64,000 nucleotides of DNA, from contig NZ_WMIE01000011.1 in assembly GCF_009711225.1 (NCBI RefSeq), positions 24,141 to 88,140 on the forward strand. Reading direction: 5' to 3'. Every line of letters begins with the position of its first letter. The stretch's first letter is position 1. This document shows, piece after piece, positions 36,102-45,293 of the stretch. The notes below the pieces were generated by a model that was given only the letters and a program-made list of their open reading frames with translations, made no database searches and was not told the origin of the DNA. The position numbers and the translations under genes are program-made. The stretch comes from Paracoccus aestuariivivens. GTDB lineage: Bacteria; Pseudomonadota; Alphaproteobacteria; Rhodobacterales; Rhodobacteraceae.

Positions 36102-36965
36102 ATGAAAAAGCCAGTTCTTGCCATTGCCGCCTGCCTTTTGGCGATGGCCACCGCCGCAGCCGCCGCGCCGCAGATAGCGGATGCTATCCCGCTTTATGGC
36201 GCGGAGAACCCGGGCAGCCCGAATGATGAGATGCTGACCGGATCGGGGCGTGATGTACGCAATGTCACCTATCCGACGCTAACGCCGGTTTTGCCCGCAT
36301 CCGGAACCGCAAATGGTGCGGCGGTGATCGTGGCACCGGGCGGCGCTTTCATGTTTCTGTCAATGGACGGCGAGGGCTGGGACGTTGCTCGCGCCCTTGC
36401 CGATCAGGGGATTACGGCCTTTGTGCTGAAATACCGGCTGAACCCAACTCCGGCAGATCCCGATGAATACTCACGCGATCTGCTTACCCTGTTGTTTGGC
36501 GCAGCAGGCACAGATCCCGCCCCGGAGGTTCAAACCGCCCATGCAACCAAGGACGTCACCGCAGCCCTTGATCTGCTGCGGGGCCGCGCCGATGATTGGG
36601 ACCTAGACCAGGATCGGCTGGGGATCATCGGCTTCTCCGCCGGTGCGATTGCTGCGCGGGATGCGGTGCTGAGCGGCGCCAACGCCGCGTTTCTCGGCAA
36701 CGTCTATGGCCCGATGGAGGCGGTCAATGTCCCGGTCGAAGCGCCCCCACTGTTTGTTGCGCTAGCCATGGATGACCCCCTGTTCAGCCGCGGCGACTTT
36801 GGGCTGGCAACTGCATGGCGCGACGCCGGACGCCCTGTTGAAATGCATGTCTATCAAAGCGGCGGCCACGGCTTCGGGACTGGCAAACCGGGCGAAACCA
36901 ACGCCCTGATGATGTCGCAATTCCTCGCCTGGCTGAACATGCAGGGCTTTTTGTCCGGCGAATAA
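36102..36965 (+). CDS. Exported alpha/beta hydrolase (BD-FAE/esterase-lipase type)
   Basis: A 287-residue protein with a Sec signal peptide (KPVLAIAACLLAMATAAAAA). The mature enzyme shows VIVAPGGAFMFLSMDGEGWD (oxyanion), FVLKYRLNP, nucleophile GFSAGAIA, acid in ALAMDDPLFSRG and histidine in SGGHGFGTG. This matches carbohydrate-esterase-like or xylan-esterase-like hydrolases. The ATG at 36102 follows AAAGGG and lies 17 bases after the previous gene, so the genes form one operon. Confidence 0.87.
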   Translation: MKKPVLAIAACLLAMATAAAAAPQIADAIPLYGAENPGSPNDEMLTGSGRDVRNVTYPTLTPVLPASGTANGAAVIVAPGGAFMFLSMDGEGWDVARALADQGITAFVLKYRLNPTPADPDEYSRDLLTLLFGAAGTDPAPEVQTAHATKDVTAALDLLRGRADDWDLDQDRLGIIGFSAGAIAARDAVLSGANAAFLGNVYGPMEAVNVPVEAPPLFVALAMDDPLFSRGDFGLATAWRDAGRPVEMHVYQSGGHGFGTGKPGETNALMMSQFLAWLNMQGFLSGE

Positions 36966-37000
36966 TCCGCCGTGGCAGCCAAAACAAAAAGGGAAAATCC

Positions 37001-37678
37001 GTGACAGTCAGAAACCCGCTGAGCATTGTTACGCGTTTGCTTGGCCGCACCGCAAAAATCATTACTTTCACCGCAATTGGCATTGCAGCATTGGTCGCTC
37101 TGTCCGCGTTTCTGTGGATCAGGTCGGTGCAGGAGAGCTTTCCCGAGCTGACCGGCGTGCCACAGATCGGCACATGGTATGGCCTCTACCCCGAGGGTGC
37201 CCGCTCGGCCTTGGATGAGCCGTATCACGGCATCTTCAAACGTGGTTCATCCAACAACGTGATGGTGCTGTTCAACGGCGGCGGTGTCAGCGTGAATGCA
37301 GAAATGGCCTCTGGCCCCGATCGTACATTCAACACGGATACCGGCGGTGATGTCATGGCCAAGATTGGTCTTGGCGGCGACAACAAGGACAGCCCCTTTG
37401 CTGACTGGACGGTCATCAACCTCCCCTACACGACCGGAGATTTCCATATCGGCACGGGGGATTTCACCTTTCTTAACGCTCAAGGCGAAAGAGAAACGAT
37501 CCACCATAATGGGTTTCTGAATTTCGATTTGGTGATGGCAGAAATCATGCCGCACCTTAATACCCCTGACCACCTGCTGATCTCGGCCCATTGCCGCCGG
37601 TCAAACCCAACTCATGCCTCAGGGCAGCATTCGTCGAAGCGGTCGCTCAAACACCTCGCAGCGAAACGTTCGACTTGA
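37001..37678 (+). pseudogene. Pectinacetylesterase-like hydrolase, truncated at repeat D
   Basis: From GTG 37001 the first 195 or so codons encode an N-terminal membrane anchor, then pectinacetylesterase-like blocks: NNVMVLFNGGGVSVN (oxyanion), DWTVINLPYTTGDFHIGTGD and HHNGFLNFDLVMAEI. After LNTPDHLLIS (about 37587) the expected nucleophile block G-S-S/A-G-G is replaced by sequence of dispersed repeat D and the frame soon stops. The catalytic Ser, Asp and His are therefore missing. Fourth hydrolase of the operon, now inactive. Confidence 0.75.
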
Positions 37679-37697
37679 TGTCGGCGATGCGGGACGG
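37586..37697. repeat. Dispersed intergenic repeat, copy D, at a gene truncation
   Basis: Shares AGGGCAGCATTCGTCGAAGC then GGTCGCTCAAACACC and CTCGCAGCGAAACG with the other copies. Its left edge coincides with the point where the esterase homology ends. The following 37698-37846 contains no gene I can support. Confidence 0.65.
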
Positions 37698-37846
37698 AAC
37701 GAACGTTCGCGGCGCTCCGAAACCCGAAGCAATTGCTGCGCCGCCGCGAGATCGCGGTTGTGATGATCGGGATGAGGCCATGACAATCGTCATGCGTCCG
37801 GCACCGAGCCCGGAGATTGCGATCATCCGACGGGCCGGGGCTGACC

Positions 37847-39226
37847 CTAACCGTCGCTCGTCACCTTTCGCAGCACTTCAAACACCAGCGCGTCGGACAT
37901 TTGGCTGACGTTGAAGCGCATCCAGTCGATGGCACTTCCTGATAGGCTGAACACATTGCCCGGCGCGAGCACGACATCGCATTCGAGCGCCCGGCGTGCG
38001 GCCTCTGCTGCATCAAGGCGCCCTGGCAACTGGCACCAAAGGTAAAATCCGCCGCGGGGCATCAGCTTTGTGCGGATGCCCAGGGCTTCCAGCCGTGCCG
38101 CGACGGTGGTTCGCGCAGTTGCAAGGCGACGGCGCAGGGTCTCAATATTTCGCCGATAGGCGCTGTCTGTGATCGCGGCGTGGACAATTCCGGTGACCAA
38201 GGCGTCTGGACCGCCAAAATTGGTCGCGATCTGAAGATCCGTCAGAGCTTCGATCCAATCAGGGCGCGCCGCGATGTATCCGCAGCGCATCGCGGGCGAG
38301 AGGATCTTGGAGAAACTGCCGATCCGGATCACGCGTGCAAGGCCGTCGAGCGTGGCGAGACGGGCCGAAAGCTCTGGCTCGAACCCGGCGAAAATATCGT
38401 CCTCGACGATAACTACATCATGCGCTGTGGCGGCGCTCAGGATCCGGTGCGCGACCTGTGCCGTCATCGTCGCGCCACTGGGATTATGGAGGGCGGAGTT
38501 CGTCAGATAGAGCTGCGGCGCTGACTCGATCAGGATTTTCGCGAAGGCATCCGGATCTGGACCGGTCGCCATGTAGGGGACGCTGACGACTTTGACCTGA
38601 TGCGCGCGTAGGACGGCGTGGAAATTGAAATAGCAGGGATCATCGACCAGAACCGTGTCTCCGGGGCGCAGCAGGAAACGACATATCAGGTCTATGGATT
38701 GGCTGCCCGATGGGGTGAGCAGGATCTGATCGGGGCTGGCATTCAGCCCCTCGGACTGGAACTGCCGTGACAGATGGCTGCGCAAGGCCGACAAACCGCG
38801 GGCGCTGCCATAGTCGCTGAGAAGAGCGGTATCAGACTTCGCAGCTGCACGGATCGCCTTGCGCAGGCCTTCCTGCGCCAGCCAGTCTGGTGGCAGCCAG
38901 CCGCAGCCTGGCCGGATCGCCGAGGGCGCCGCATCGAGAGACTGTCGCGAAACCCAAAGCGGGTCGACCGCCCTATCAAGACGCGGCCCCACCTCGGCCA
39001 GCGCGAAGGGCTGGGTGCTGGAACTGACATAGAAACCCGACCCGGGGCGGGATCTGATCGCGCCATCGGCGGCGAGCCGATCATAGGCCTCGACCACAGT
39101 GGAGGGGGAGACCGAGAGGCTGGCTGCCATACTGCGGATCGACGGAACTCTATCTCCGGGCACCAGAATGCGCGCGGCGATCCTGGACCGGATCGTTTCC
39201 ATAACCGCGGTGGTGCGGTTTGTCAT
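37847..39226 (-). CDS. MocR-type regulator (GntR wHTH fused to aminotransferase)
   Basis: About 459 residues. N-terminal GntR winged helix at 1-70 (VPSIRSMAASLSVSPSTVVE), then a fold-type I aminotransferase domain with PLP lysine in IGSFSKILSPAMRCGY and Asp/Tyr ligands in VVIVEDDIFAGF. MocR proteins bind PLP and regulate vitamin B6, GABA or transporter genes. ATG 39226 was chosen because GGGACG is well spaced before it. It is divergent from the DMT exporter and PaiB-like genes, its likely targets. Confidence 0.9.
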   Translation of the reverse strand: MTNRTTAVMETIRSRIAARILVPGDRVPSIRSMAASLSVSPSTVVEAYDRLAADGAIRSRPGSGFYVSSSTQPFALAEVGPRLDRAVDPLWVSRQSLDAAPSAIRPGCGWLPPDWLAQEGLRKAIRAAAKSDTALLSDYGSARGLSALRSHLSRQFQSEGLNASPDQILLTPSGSQSIDLICRFLLRPGDTVLVDDPCYFNFHAVLRAHQVKVVSVPYMATGPDPDAFAKILIESAPQLYLTNSALHNPSGATMTAQVAHRILSAATAHDVVIVEDDIFAGFEPELSARLATLDGLARVIRIGSFSKILSPAMRCGYIAARPDWIEALTDLQIATNFGGPDALVTGIVHAAITDSAYRRNIETLRRRLATARTTVAARLEALGIRTKLMPRGGFYLWCQLPGRLDAAEAARRALECDVVLAPGNVFSLSGSAIDWMRFNVSQMSDALVFEVLRKVTSDG

Positions 39227-39348
39227 GGCCTCGTCCCTCATCTGTATGGGCATTACGACCAATACGGTTTATCGAAATCATATGGGTCTGTATCTGTCCG
39301 TAAATTGCCCGACTTGCTACGAGCGTCCAATGCAAAAGGACGGTTGGT

Positions 39349-40209
39349 ATGCAGAAAAACTTGGCAGGATGGGGCAGCGGTTTGACCGGCGTGGTGATCT
39401 TCAGCGGCTCGCTTCCCGCGACTCGGATCGCGATCGGAGGCTTCTCCCCGATGTTCCTGACCTCGGCCCGCGCCGTGATCGCGGCGCTGGTCGGTAGCCT
39501 GCTTCTCTTCGCCCTACGCGAGACCCGGCCAGAGCGGCGGGATCTGCCAGCGCTCGCCTTGGTTGCGGCGGGTGTGGTCGTGGGTTTTCCACTGCTGACC
39601 GCGCTTGCGCTTCAGCACATCTCGGCGGCTCGCTCTGTCATGTTCATCGGCCTTCTGCCGCTCTTCACCGCGCTTTTCGGCGTGTTGCGCGGCGGGGAAC
39701 GGCCACGCACCGCGTTCTGGCTGTTCTCAGGGTGCGGAAGTCTGGCGATCGTGGCCTATGCGCTTGCGCAGGGCGGTGCTGGATCGCTGGTCGGCGATCT
39801 GATGATGCTTGCGGCCGTCGCGCTATGTGGTTTGGGCTATGCTGAGGGAGCGACGCTCTCGCGACGGATCGGCGGCTGGCAGGTGATTTCCTGGTCGCTT
39901 GTGCTCGCATTGCCGATCATGGCCGGACTATCGTTCGCGACGCTGCCAGCCAACTCAGCGGTGATCACGGCCCCGGAATGGGCTGCACTTGGCTACGTCT
40001 CGCTTTTCTCGATGCTGCTGGGCTTCGTCTTCTGGTATCGCGGCCTTGCGATCGGCGGCATCGCGGGGGTGGGTCAGTTGCAGCTTCTACAACCGTTTTT
40101 CGGCCTGCTTCTGGCAGCTGTGCTGATCGGCGACGCGGTTAGTCCGGCGATGCTGGGCATCACACTTTTCGTAGTAGCATGCGTCTGGGGCGCGAAGCGG
40201 TATTCCTGA
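39349..40209 (+). CDS. EamA/DMT-family transporter
   Basis: A 286-residue inner-membrane protein with about ten helices in two EamA repeats (GSLPATRIAIGGFSPMFLT; later FVFWYRGLAIGGIAGVGQLQ). Members usually export amino acids or metabolites. It is divergent from the MocR gene and followed 11 bases later by the PaiB-like gene. A MocR-DMT pairing is common and suggests regulation by PLP-linked amines, as inference. Confidence 0.9.
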   Translation: MQKNLAGWGSGLTGVVIFSGSLPATRIAIGGFSPMFLTSARAVIAALVGSLLLFALRETRPERRDLPALALVAAGVVVGFPLLTALALQHISAARSVMFIGLLPLFTALFGVLRGGERPRTAFWLFSGCGSLAIVAYALAQGGAGSLVGDLMMLAAVALCGLGYAEGATLSRRIGGWQVISWSLVLALPIMAGLSFATLPANSAVITAPEWAALGYVSLFSMLLGFVFWYRGLAIGGIAGVGQLQLLQPFFGLLLAAVLIGDAVSPAMLGITLFVVACVWGAKRYS

Positions 40210-40220
40210 AGAGACGTGCG

Positions 40221-40853
40221 ATGTATCTTCCCGAAGCGTTCGAAGAACGCGATCCCGTTGAGGTTGAGACGGTCCTGAGAGATTACCCGCTGGCCTGCAT
40301 TGTGGCTCAGACTCAGGAGGGGCTGGTCGCGAATCATATTCCGCTGCTGATGGGACCGGACGGTTCGTTGATCGGACATGTTGCACTGAAGAACGACATC
40401 CATCGGCTGCTCGCGCCTGGGCAGCAGGTTCTGGCAATCTTCCGTGGCGAGGACGCCTATGTCACGCCCAACGCCTATCCGTCGAAACCCGAACATCATC
40501 GGCATGTCCCGACATGGAACTATCAGGTGGTCCATGCTCATGGGACGATCACGTTCCAGCACGACGAGACATCGAAACGCGCAGCGGTGGGCCTGCTCAC
40601 CCGCGACCACGAGCGCCGCCTGAACGGCAAGGCGGCTTGGCGCATGGCCGACGCCCCGGCAGACTACATGACGCAGATGCTCGGCGCGATCGTGGCGTTT
40701 CGTATTGCGGTAACGAGAGTTGTCGCGAAATCCAAACTCAGCCAGAACCGAGAACCGCGAGATCACGCCGCAGTTACCGAGGATCTTGATGCGCGTGGCT
40801 TTGGAAGTCTAGCAGGGCGCATGCGACGCCAAGGGGGGCGGTCGGTTGAGTAG
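40221..40853 (+). CDS. PaiB-like FMN-binding negative transcriptional regulator
   Basis: A 210-residue protein with the FMN-binding split-barrel signature: MYLPEAFEERDPVEVETVLR, then ANHIPLL, AIFRGEDAYVTPNAYPSKPE and VPTWNYQVVHAHGTI. The family is named after Bacillus PaiB, but its true activity is unclear. ATG 40221 is preferred to the longer frame beginning inside the DMT gene. It probably shares that gene's transcript. Confidence 0.9.
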   Translation: MYLPEAFEERDPVEVETVLRDYPLACIVAQTQEGLVANHIPLLMGPDGSLIGHVALKNDIHRLLAPGQQVLAIFRGEDAYVTPNAYPSKPEHHRHVPTWNYQVVHAHGTITFQHDETSKRAAVGLLTRDHERRLNGKAAWRMADAPADYMTQMLGAIVAFRIAVTRVVAKSKLSQNREPRDHAAVTEDLDARGFGSLAGRMRRQGGRSVE

Positions 40854-40887
40854 GCGCGCAGCGTGAGTTTCCGAGGAGCGCTTGAAT

Positions 40888-41104
40888 GTCGGTGATGGGC
40901 TCCGACCAACATGCTGCGGTGTGGAAATTAGCAGATTTGGCTGAGGCGGGCGGCCTGCCCCTCGGATAGGGAAGGTCGAGGCCCTTTGCGGACAATTGGC
41001 CCGTCACTATGCTGCGCGGCAGCATTCAACGAAGCCGCCCCTCAGGCAACGCGCAGCGAAATCCTTGATGAGATGGGAGCTATGCGGACGAAGCCGCCGC
41101 TCGT
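40888..41104. repeat. Dispersed intergenic repeat, copy E
   Basis: A full-length copy between two convergent genes, from GTCGGTGATGGGCTCCGACC to AAGCCGCCGCTCG. It contains a perfect hairpin ATGCTGC-GCG-GCAGCAT at 41009-41025. The rest of 40854-41269 holds no gene. Confidence 0.8.
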
Positions 41105-41269
41105 CGGGCGGGCTGCCGTCGTAGCCGCCCGTCACACTTCTGGGACATTGCCGCCATTCGCCGAAACGAAGAACTTACTTTTCTCACTCGGCATGAGGGA
41201 AGCGACAAAAGTCCAGCTAACAACGATACGAACTCCCCGTCGGTTGCCGGTGGCGGCAGATTACCCACC

Positions 41270-41881
41270 TCACCACAGCGCAAAGCCATGCAGCCGATGT
41301 GCCGCGTGCAGCCAGTTCAACGTCTCTGCCAGCGGGATCAGGGACAGGAACACCAACGCATCCCGCGTATTGCGGGCCAGCGTGCCCATGTCGACGGTGA
41401 CGCGCGGCGGTGTGCTGAACCCCGACAAGTCCGGCACGATCCGCGGCACTCGCGCGGCATAGGCATCATAGGCTGCGCCAAACATCCGGCGCAGGTCGCG
41501 CTCCTCGCGCTTGGCGGTTGCGGTCAGGATCGCCAGCACCATCCCGGCCACCAGCAAGGTCAGCGTGAAGCTTTCCAGCATCAGTCCGAACCCCGTCGCC
41601 CCGATGGTCGAAAACAGGTAAAGCGGATGGCGGCAGATAGAATACGGCCCGTCCTGCATCACGGTTCGGTTCTTGTGCCCGCCGATATACAGGATCGCCC
41701 AGAACCGTCCCAGCACGGCCGCGACGACGCACAGGATGCCCGCGCCATGCAGCAGCGCAGCGGGCAGTCCATCGACGGCGGGCGCGGTGAACAGCAGCAC
41801 CGGCAGCAGGGCCAGCGTGGCAAGACGCAATCCGGCGATACGGATTTTCTGGTTGAACGGGTGGGCAAGCGTTGCGGTCAT
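41270..41881 (-). CDS. Isoprenylcysteine carboxyl methyltransferase-like membrane protein
   Basis: A 203-residue integral membrane protein with about five helices. It carries the ICMT/PEMT signature near the middle (GPYSICRHPLYLFSTIG) and a C-terminal cofactor region (KREERDLRRMFGAAYDAYAA). These bind SAM and methylate small or lipid substrates; in bacteria the target is mostly unknown. ATG 41881 is preceded by GAGGG. It follows the phosphatase gene by 7 bases. Confidence 0.87.
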   Translation of the reverse strand: MTATLAHPFNQKIRIAGLRLATLALLPVLLFTAPAVDGLPAALLHGAGILCVVAAVLGRFWAILYIGGHKNRTVMQDGPYSICRHPLYLFSTIGATGFGLMLESFTLTLLVAGMVLAILTATAKREERDLRRMFGAAYDAYAARVPRIVPDLSGFSTPPRVTVDMGTLARNTRDALVFLSLIPLAETLNWLHAAHRLHGFALW

Positions 41882-41888
41882 GGAACCC

Positions 41889-42440
41889 TCAGGATGTATA
41901 GCCGAGCCACGGCTCCAACGCTTCCCAGCTTTGGTCCATCGGCCATGCGGCGGTGTAAGGAATGGAGATGTGGCCGTAGCGGAACGAGATCTGCGCCTCG
42001 GCGGCATCCTCGTCCTGTGCCAGCGTCGCCAGCAGCAGCGCCGAGGCAAGGCCCGTGCGGTCCGCGCCCGACTTGCAATGGATCAGCACCGGCTTGGGGG
42101 CCGTGCGCAGCAGCGCCACAAGCTCTGCCGCGCGATCCTGCGACAGCGCCTTGCCCGCCGACATGCCGAAATCGTAATGCGCGATGCCAAGACGCGCCGA
42201 GGCCGCAAGTTCTTCGTCATACCAATCCGTCCCGAAATGCTCGCCGCGCAGGTTGATGACGCTGCGGATGCGGGTATCCGTCACCCAGCGGTCCAGATCG
42301 TATCCGGAAGGCTGGGCCGAGCGATAGGCAACACCATCCACCACCGGATGGAAGTTGCCGTTCATCTGAAGGTTGGCCAGATACCCACCCGGCAGGGCAA
42401 GGCACAAAGCGGCGGCGAGGAGAAGCTTGCGATACATCAT
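41889..42440 (-). CDS. Exported dual-specificity-type phosphatase
   Basis: A 183-residue cysteine phosphatase. An N-terminal hydrophobic signal or anchor (KLLLAAALCLALPGGYLAN) places the enzyme outside the cytoplasm. The catalytic loop is HCKSGADRTG (C-x5-R) with a preceding Asp-bearing GMSAGKALSQDRA region. Such periplasmic members may act on phospholipid or lipid A phosphates. ATG 42440 (in MMYRK) was chosen. It is divergent from a two-component system and upstream of the methyltransferase, perhaps an envelope-modification pair. Confidence 0.87.
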   Translation of the reverse strand: MMYRKLLLAAALCLALPGGYLANLQMNGNFHPVVDGVAYRSAQPSGYDLDRWVTDTRIRSVINLRGEHFGTDWYDEELAASARLGIAHYDFGMSAGKALSQDRAAELVALLRTAPKPVLIHCKSGADRTGLASALLLATLAQDEDAAEAQISFRYGHISIPYTAAWPMDQSWEALEPWLGYTS

Positions 42441-42527
42441 GCCGCCCTGTTCGCGCGCCAAGCTGACACCAAGCTGAACGCTGGCCTTCGTCGACGCAGC
42501 GACTATGCTGGCGGTGCGGAGGCACGG

Positions 42528-43184
42528 ATGCGGATATTGCTGATCGAGGACGATGCGGGGCTTGGCCCCGCCGTGCGCGACCGCATCGCGGGCGACGGCC
42601 ATCTGCCCGACTGGGCCGAGGATCTGGCGACCGCCCGCGATTTCCTGGCGACTGTCACCTACGATCTGGTGCTGCTGGACATGATGCTGCCGGACGGTCA
42701 CGGGCTGGCTCTGCTGCGGCAAATGCGGCAGGCACGGAACGCCGTTCCGGTCATCATCCTGACGGCGATGGACCGCATCACCGACCGGATCGACGGTCTG
42801 AACACGGGGGCCGACGATTATCTGGTCAAGCCCTTCGATCTGTCCGAACTGACCGCCCGCATCGGTGCCGTCGCACGGCGTTACGCCCGCGATCCCAGCC
42901 CCCACATCACCGTTGCCGGATTGGAGGTGAACCTTGCAGGGCGGCAGATCACCGGTCCCGAAGGCGCAATCGATCTGGGCCAGCGCGAATGGATTATCTT
43001 CGAGACTCTGGTGCAGGCAAAGGGCACCATCGTCTCGAAATCGCGGCTCGAAGACCGCCTCTATTCCTTCGATGCCGAGGTCGAGAGCAACACCATCGAG
43101 GTGTATGTCAGCCGCCTGCGCAAGAAACTGGGCAAGAACAGCGTGGAGACGCTGCGCGGCCTCGGCTACCGGATCGCGCGATGA
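42528..43184 (+). CDS. OmpR/PhoB-family response regulator
   Basis: A 218-residue regulator: receiver with EDD, phospho-acceptor Asp in LVLLDMMLPDGHG and KPFDLSEL; winged helix with DLGQREWIIFETLVQAKGTI, SNTIEVYVSRLRKKL and RGLGYRI. ATG 42528 follows GGAGG. It overlaps the kinase start (ATGA). The divergent phosphatase-methyltransferase pair is its likely target. Confidence 0.93.
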   Translation: MRILLIEDDAGLGPAVRDRIAGDGHLPDWAEDLATARDFLATVTYDLVLLDMMLPDGHGLALLRQMRQARNAVPVIILTAMDRITDRIDGLNTGADDYLVKPFDLSELTARIGAVARRYARDPSPHITVAGLEVNLAGRQITGPEGAIDLGQREWIIFETLVQAKGTIVSKSRLEDRLYSFDAEVESNTIEVYVSRLRKKLGKNSVETLRGLGYRIAR

Positions 43185-44467
43185 AAGCCCGCAGCCTGCG
43201 GCGCGATCTGGCGCTTGGCCTCGGGGCGGGGCTGACGGTTCTGTGGATCGTGGCGATGCTGGGCGCGGCCCTGATCGTCCGCGAGGAACTGGACGAGGTT
43301 TACGACAGCCTGATGGAGGAAACCTCCGACCGCCTTCTGCCCTTCATGGCGGGGCCGGAAACGCCCGCCCTGCCGCCGCGGGCCGAGGCACTGCTGACAT
43401 GGGCGCTGCACGGCGCGGTCGGCGTGCGGTATTCCGACGATGCCGACCCCGCCGATTTCCCCGCAAACCCGCCCGAAGGGTTCAGCACTGCGGGCGATCA
43501 GCGCCATTTCGTCCGCAGCTTGGATGGGATGACACTGGACATCGCAAGTCCGCTTCAGGAACGACGCGAGGCGCTGCAAGGGGTGATGACCGCGCTGATC
43601 CTGCCCGCGCTGGCGCTGTTGCCGGTGTGTCTGCTGGGGATCGTATGGTTCACCAACCGTCGCCTACGCCCCGTCGCGGCCTTGTCTGCGGAAGTCGCAG
43701 GCCGAAGCCCCGGCGATCTGCGCGCGCTGACGACCCCTGCGCTGCCCGCCGAACTGGCCCCCGTGCGGGACGAGATGAACCGCCTGATGGCCGATCTGGC
43801 CGAAACGTTGGAAGCGGAGAAGGCGTTTTCCGCCAACGCCGCGCATGAACTCCGCACTCCTATTGCCGCCACGTTGGCGCATGTGCAGCTTTTGCGTGAT
43901 GCCTCGGACGGCCCCCTGCGCGCGCGCGCCGAAAAGGCCGAGGCCGAGTTGAAGCGCGTGGCTCGACTGGCCGAGAAGTTGTTGCAACTGGCGCGGGCCG
44001 AGCACGCGACGAGCATTGCACCGCTAGCGGATGTCGCCCCGATCCTGCGCCTTGTCGCCGCCGACTTCGGGCTGACCGCAGATGTGCCGGATGCGCCCGT
44101 GTCGCTGCGGATCGACGCCGACGCCTTCGCGATCCTTGCCCGCAACCTGATCGAGAACGCCGTCACCCACGGCACCGAAACGACCGTCCGGCTGGACGCG
44201 GATGGCACGCTGCGTATCGCCAACGACTGCGCCACAATCCCGCCTGAAAAGCTGGCCCACCTGACCCGTCGCTTCGAACGCTCCGGCGCACGCACCGCGG
44301 GCTCGGGCCTTGGGCTGGCAATCGCCGCCGCCATCGCGGAAAATGCGGACATGACGTTGAGGCTTCATTCGCCGCGCGAAGGCTCAAATCAGGGGTTTGA
44401 GGCCGTCATGCTCTCAGGCCCGACAGATGTTGGTAAGCCAAGCAGGCTGAACGCCGTTCTTATCTGA
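43181..44467 (+). CDS. Two-component sensor histidine kinase
   Basis: A 428-residue inner-membrane kinase: helix at 10-32, short periplasmic sensor, helix near 135-155, HAMP-like linker, H-box NAAHELRTPIAATLAHVQLL, N-box NLIENAVTHG and G-box GSGLGLAIAAAIA. PmrB/QseC-like in layout. Partner of the regulator just upstream. Confidence 0.92.
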   Translation: MKARSLRRDLALGLGAGLTVLWIVAMLGAALIVREELDEVYDSLMEETSDRLLPFMAGPETPALPPRAEALLTWALHGAVGVRYSDDADPADFPANPPEGFSTAGDQRHFVRSLDGMTLDIASPLQERREALQGVMTALILPALALLPVCLLGIVWFTNRRLRPVAALSAEVAGRSPGDLRALTTPALPAELAPVRDEMNRLMADLAETLEAEKAFSANAAHELRTPIAATLAHVQLLRDASDGPLRARAEKAEAELKRVARLAEKLLQLARAEHATSIAPLADVAPILRLVAADFGLTADVPDAPVSLRIDADAFAILARNLIENAVTHGTETTVRLDADGTLRIANDCATIPPEKLAHLTRRFERSGARTAGSGLGLAIAAAIAENADMTLRLHSPREGSNQGFEAVMLSGPTDVGKPSRLNAVLI

Positions 44468-44544
44468 ACAGCGTTACTACTCTGCACACCAATATCTAGC
44501 CGATCGGGGCCCGTGCGACTGAAGCCATGTCGCCTATTGCAAAC

Positions 44545-44747
44545 GGCTGCTTTGGGCGCTCCGAGCAACATGCTGCGGTGCAGCAAGTGGCAGGTGGGGC
44601 TGAGCGGGCGTCTTGACCATCGGAATAGGGAAGGTCGGCCCTTACCTGCCGCTCGGCCTGTCACCATGCTGCGCGGCAGCATTCACCGAAGCCGCCCCTC
44701 ACGCACTGCGCAGCGAAATCCTCGGAGACATCGTGGCGATGCGGACT
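44545..44747. repeat. Dispersed intergenic repeat, copy F
   Basis: A full-length copy between the convergent kinase and DUF1801 genes, with the same perfect hairpin ATGCTGC-GCG-GCAGCAT (44666-44682) as copy E. The remaining parts of 44468-44936 contain nothing recognisable. Confidence 0.8.
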
Positions 44748-44936
44748 TACCTGCAGTTTGCAGATGCAGCGGGGCAAACAATCCGATGTCGCGGTATCCA
44801 CCCGTCCCGCGGGACGCGGTCCTTAACCTCAATATGCGTGAATGGCTCGACCCTGACAGTCTTGCTAGCGATCTCGGTTTGCCAAACAGTCTGGCTGGGC
44901 CACGCGGTTCGACGCACAATTTCCATCACGGGTAGC

Positions 44937-45293
44937 TTATAGTCCCAGTTCTTTTCGTGAGGCGAGTGCGAGCGTCACTACCAGTTCATCGGGAATAGGA
45001 TGATGCGGTGAAAACACGATACCAGTTTTGGTGGCCTTAAGACCCGCAGAGGCAATATCGTCCGCATTTGCAGCAATAGCCCCACTATGGACGTATAGAC
45101 CACATTGCTTGCTGAAGGCAGCATAGCCGACAATGATGGTTTTCCCGAAACCGAAGCCAGGCATGTCGTACATGATAAGTTCTTCAGTGTCGGGCAGCGC
45201 CTCGGCCAATCGAAGGCGCAACCGCTTCAATAGCGGCCTGAATTGCTTCGGCGCCGCGGCGATATACGCGTGATGGTCTGAAATCCCTGTCAT
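44937..45293 (-). CDS. DUF1801 family protein (YdhG-like)
   Basis: A 118-residue cytoplasmic protein with the DUF1801 fold: ALPDTEELIMYDMPGFGFGK followed by YAAFSKQCGLYVHSG. Homologues have been linked to iron handling (frataxin-like) and to stress, but the activity is unproven. It overlaps the preceding small ORF by 4 bases. Confidence 0.87.
   Translation of the reverse strand: MTGISDHHAYIAAAPKQFRPLLKRLRLRLAEALPDTEELIMYDMPGFGFGKTIIVGYAAFSKQCGLYVHSGAIAANADDIASAGLKATKTGIVFSPHHPIPDELVVTLALASRKELGL

Noticed and set aside
40986..44942. Frames across repeats E and F that look protein-like (for example AAFTEAAP, RSEILGDIVAMRT)
   Set aside because: The similarity comes from the dispersed nucleotide repeat itself; the frames have different lengths and ends in each copy and no start signals.
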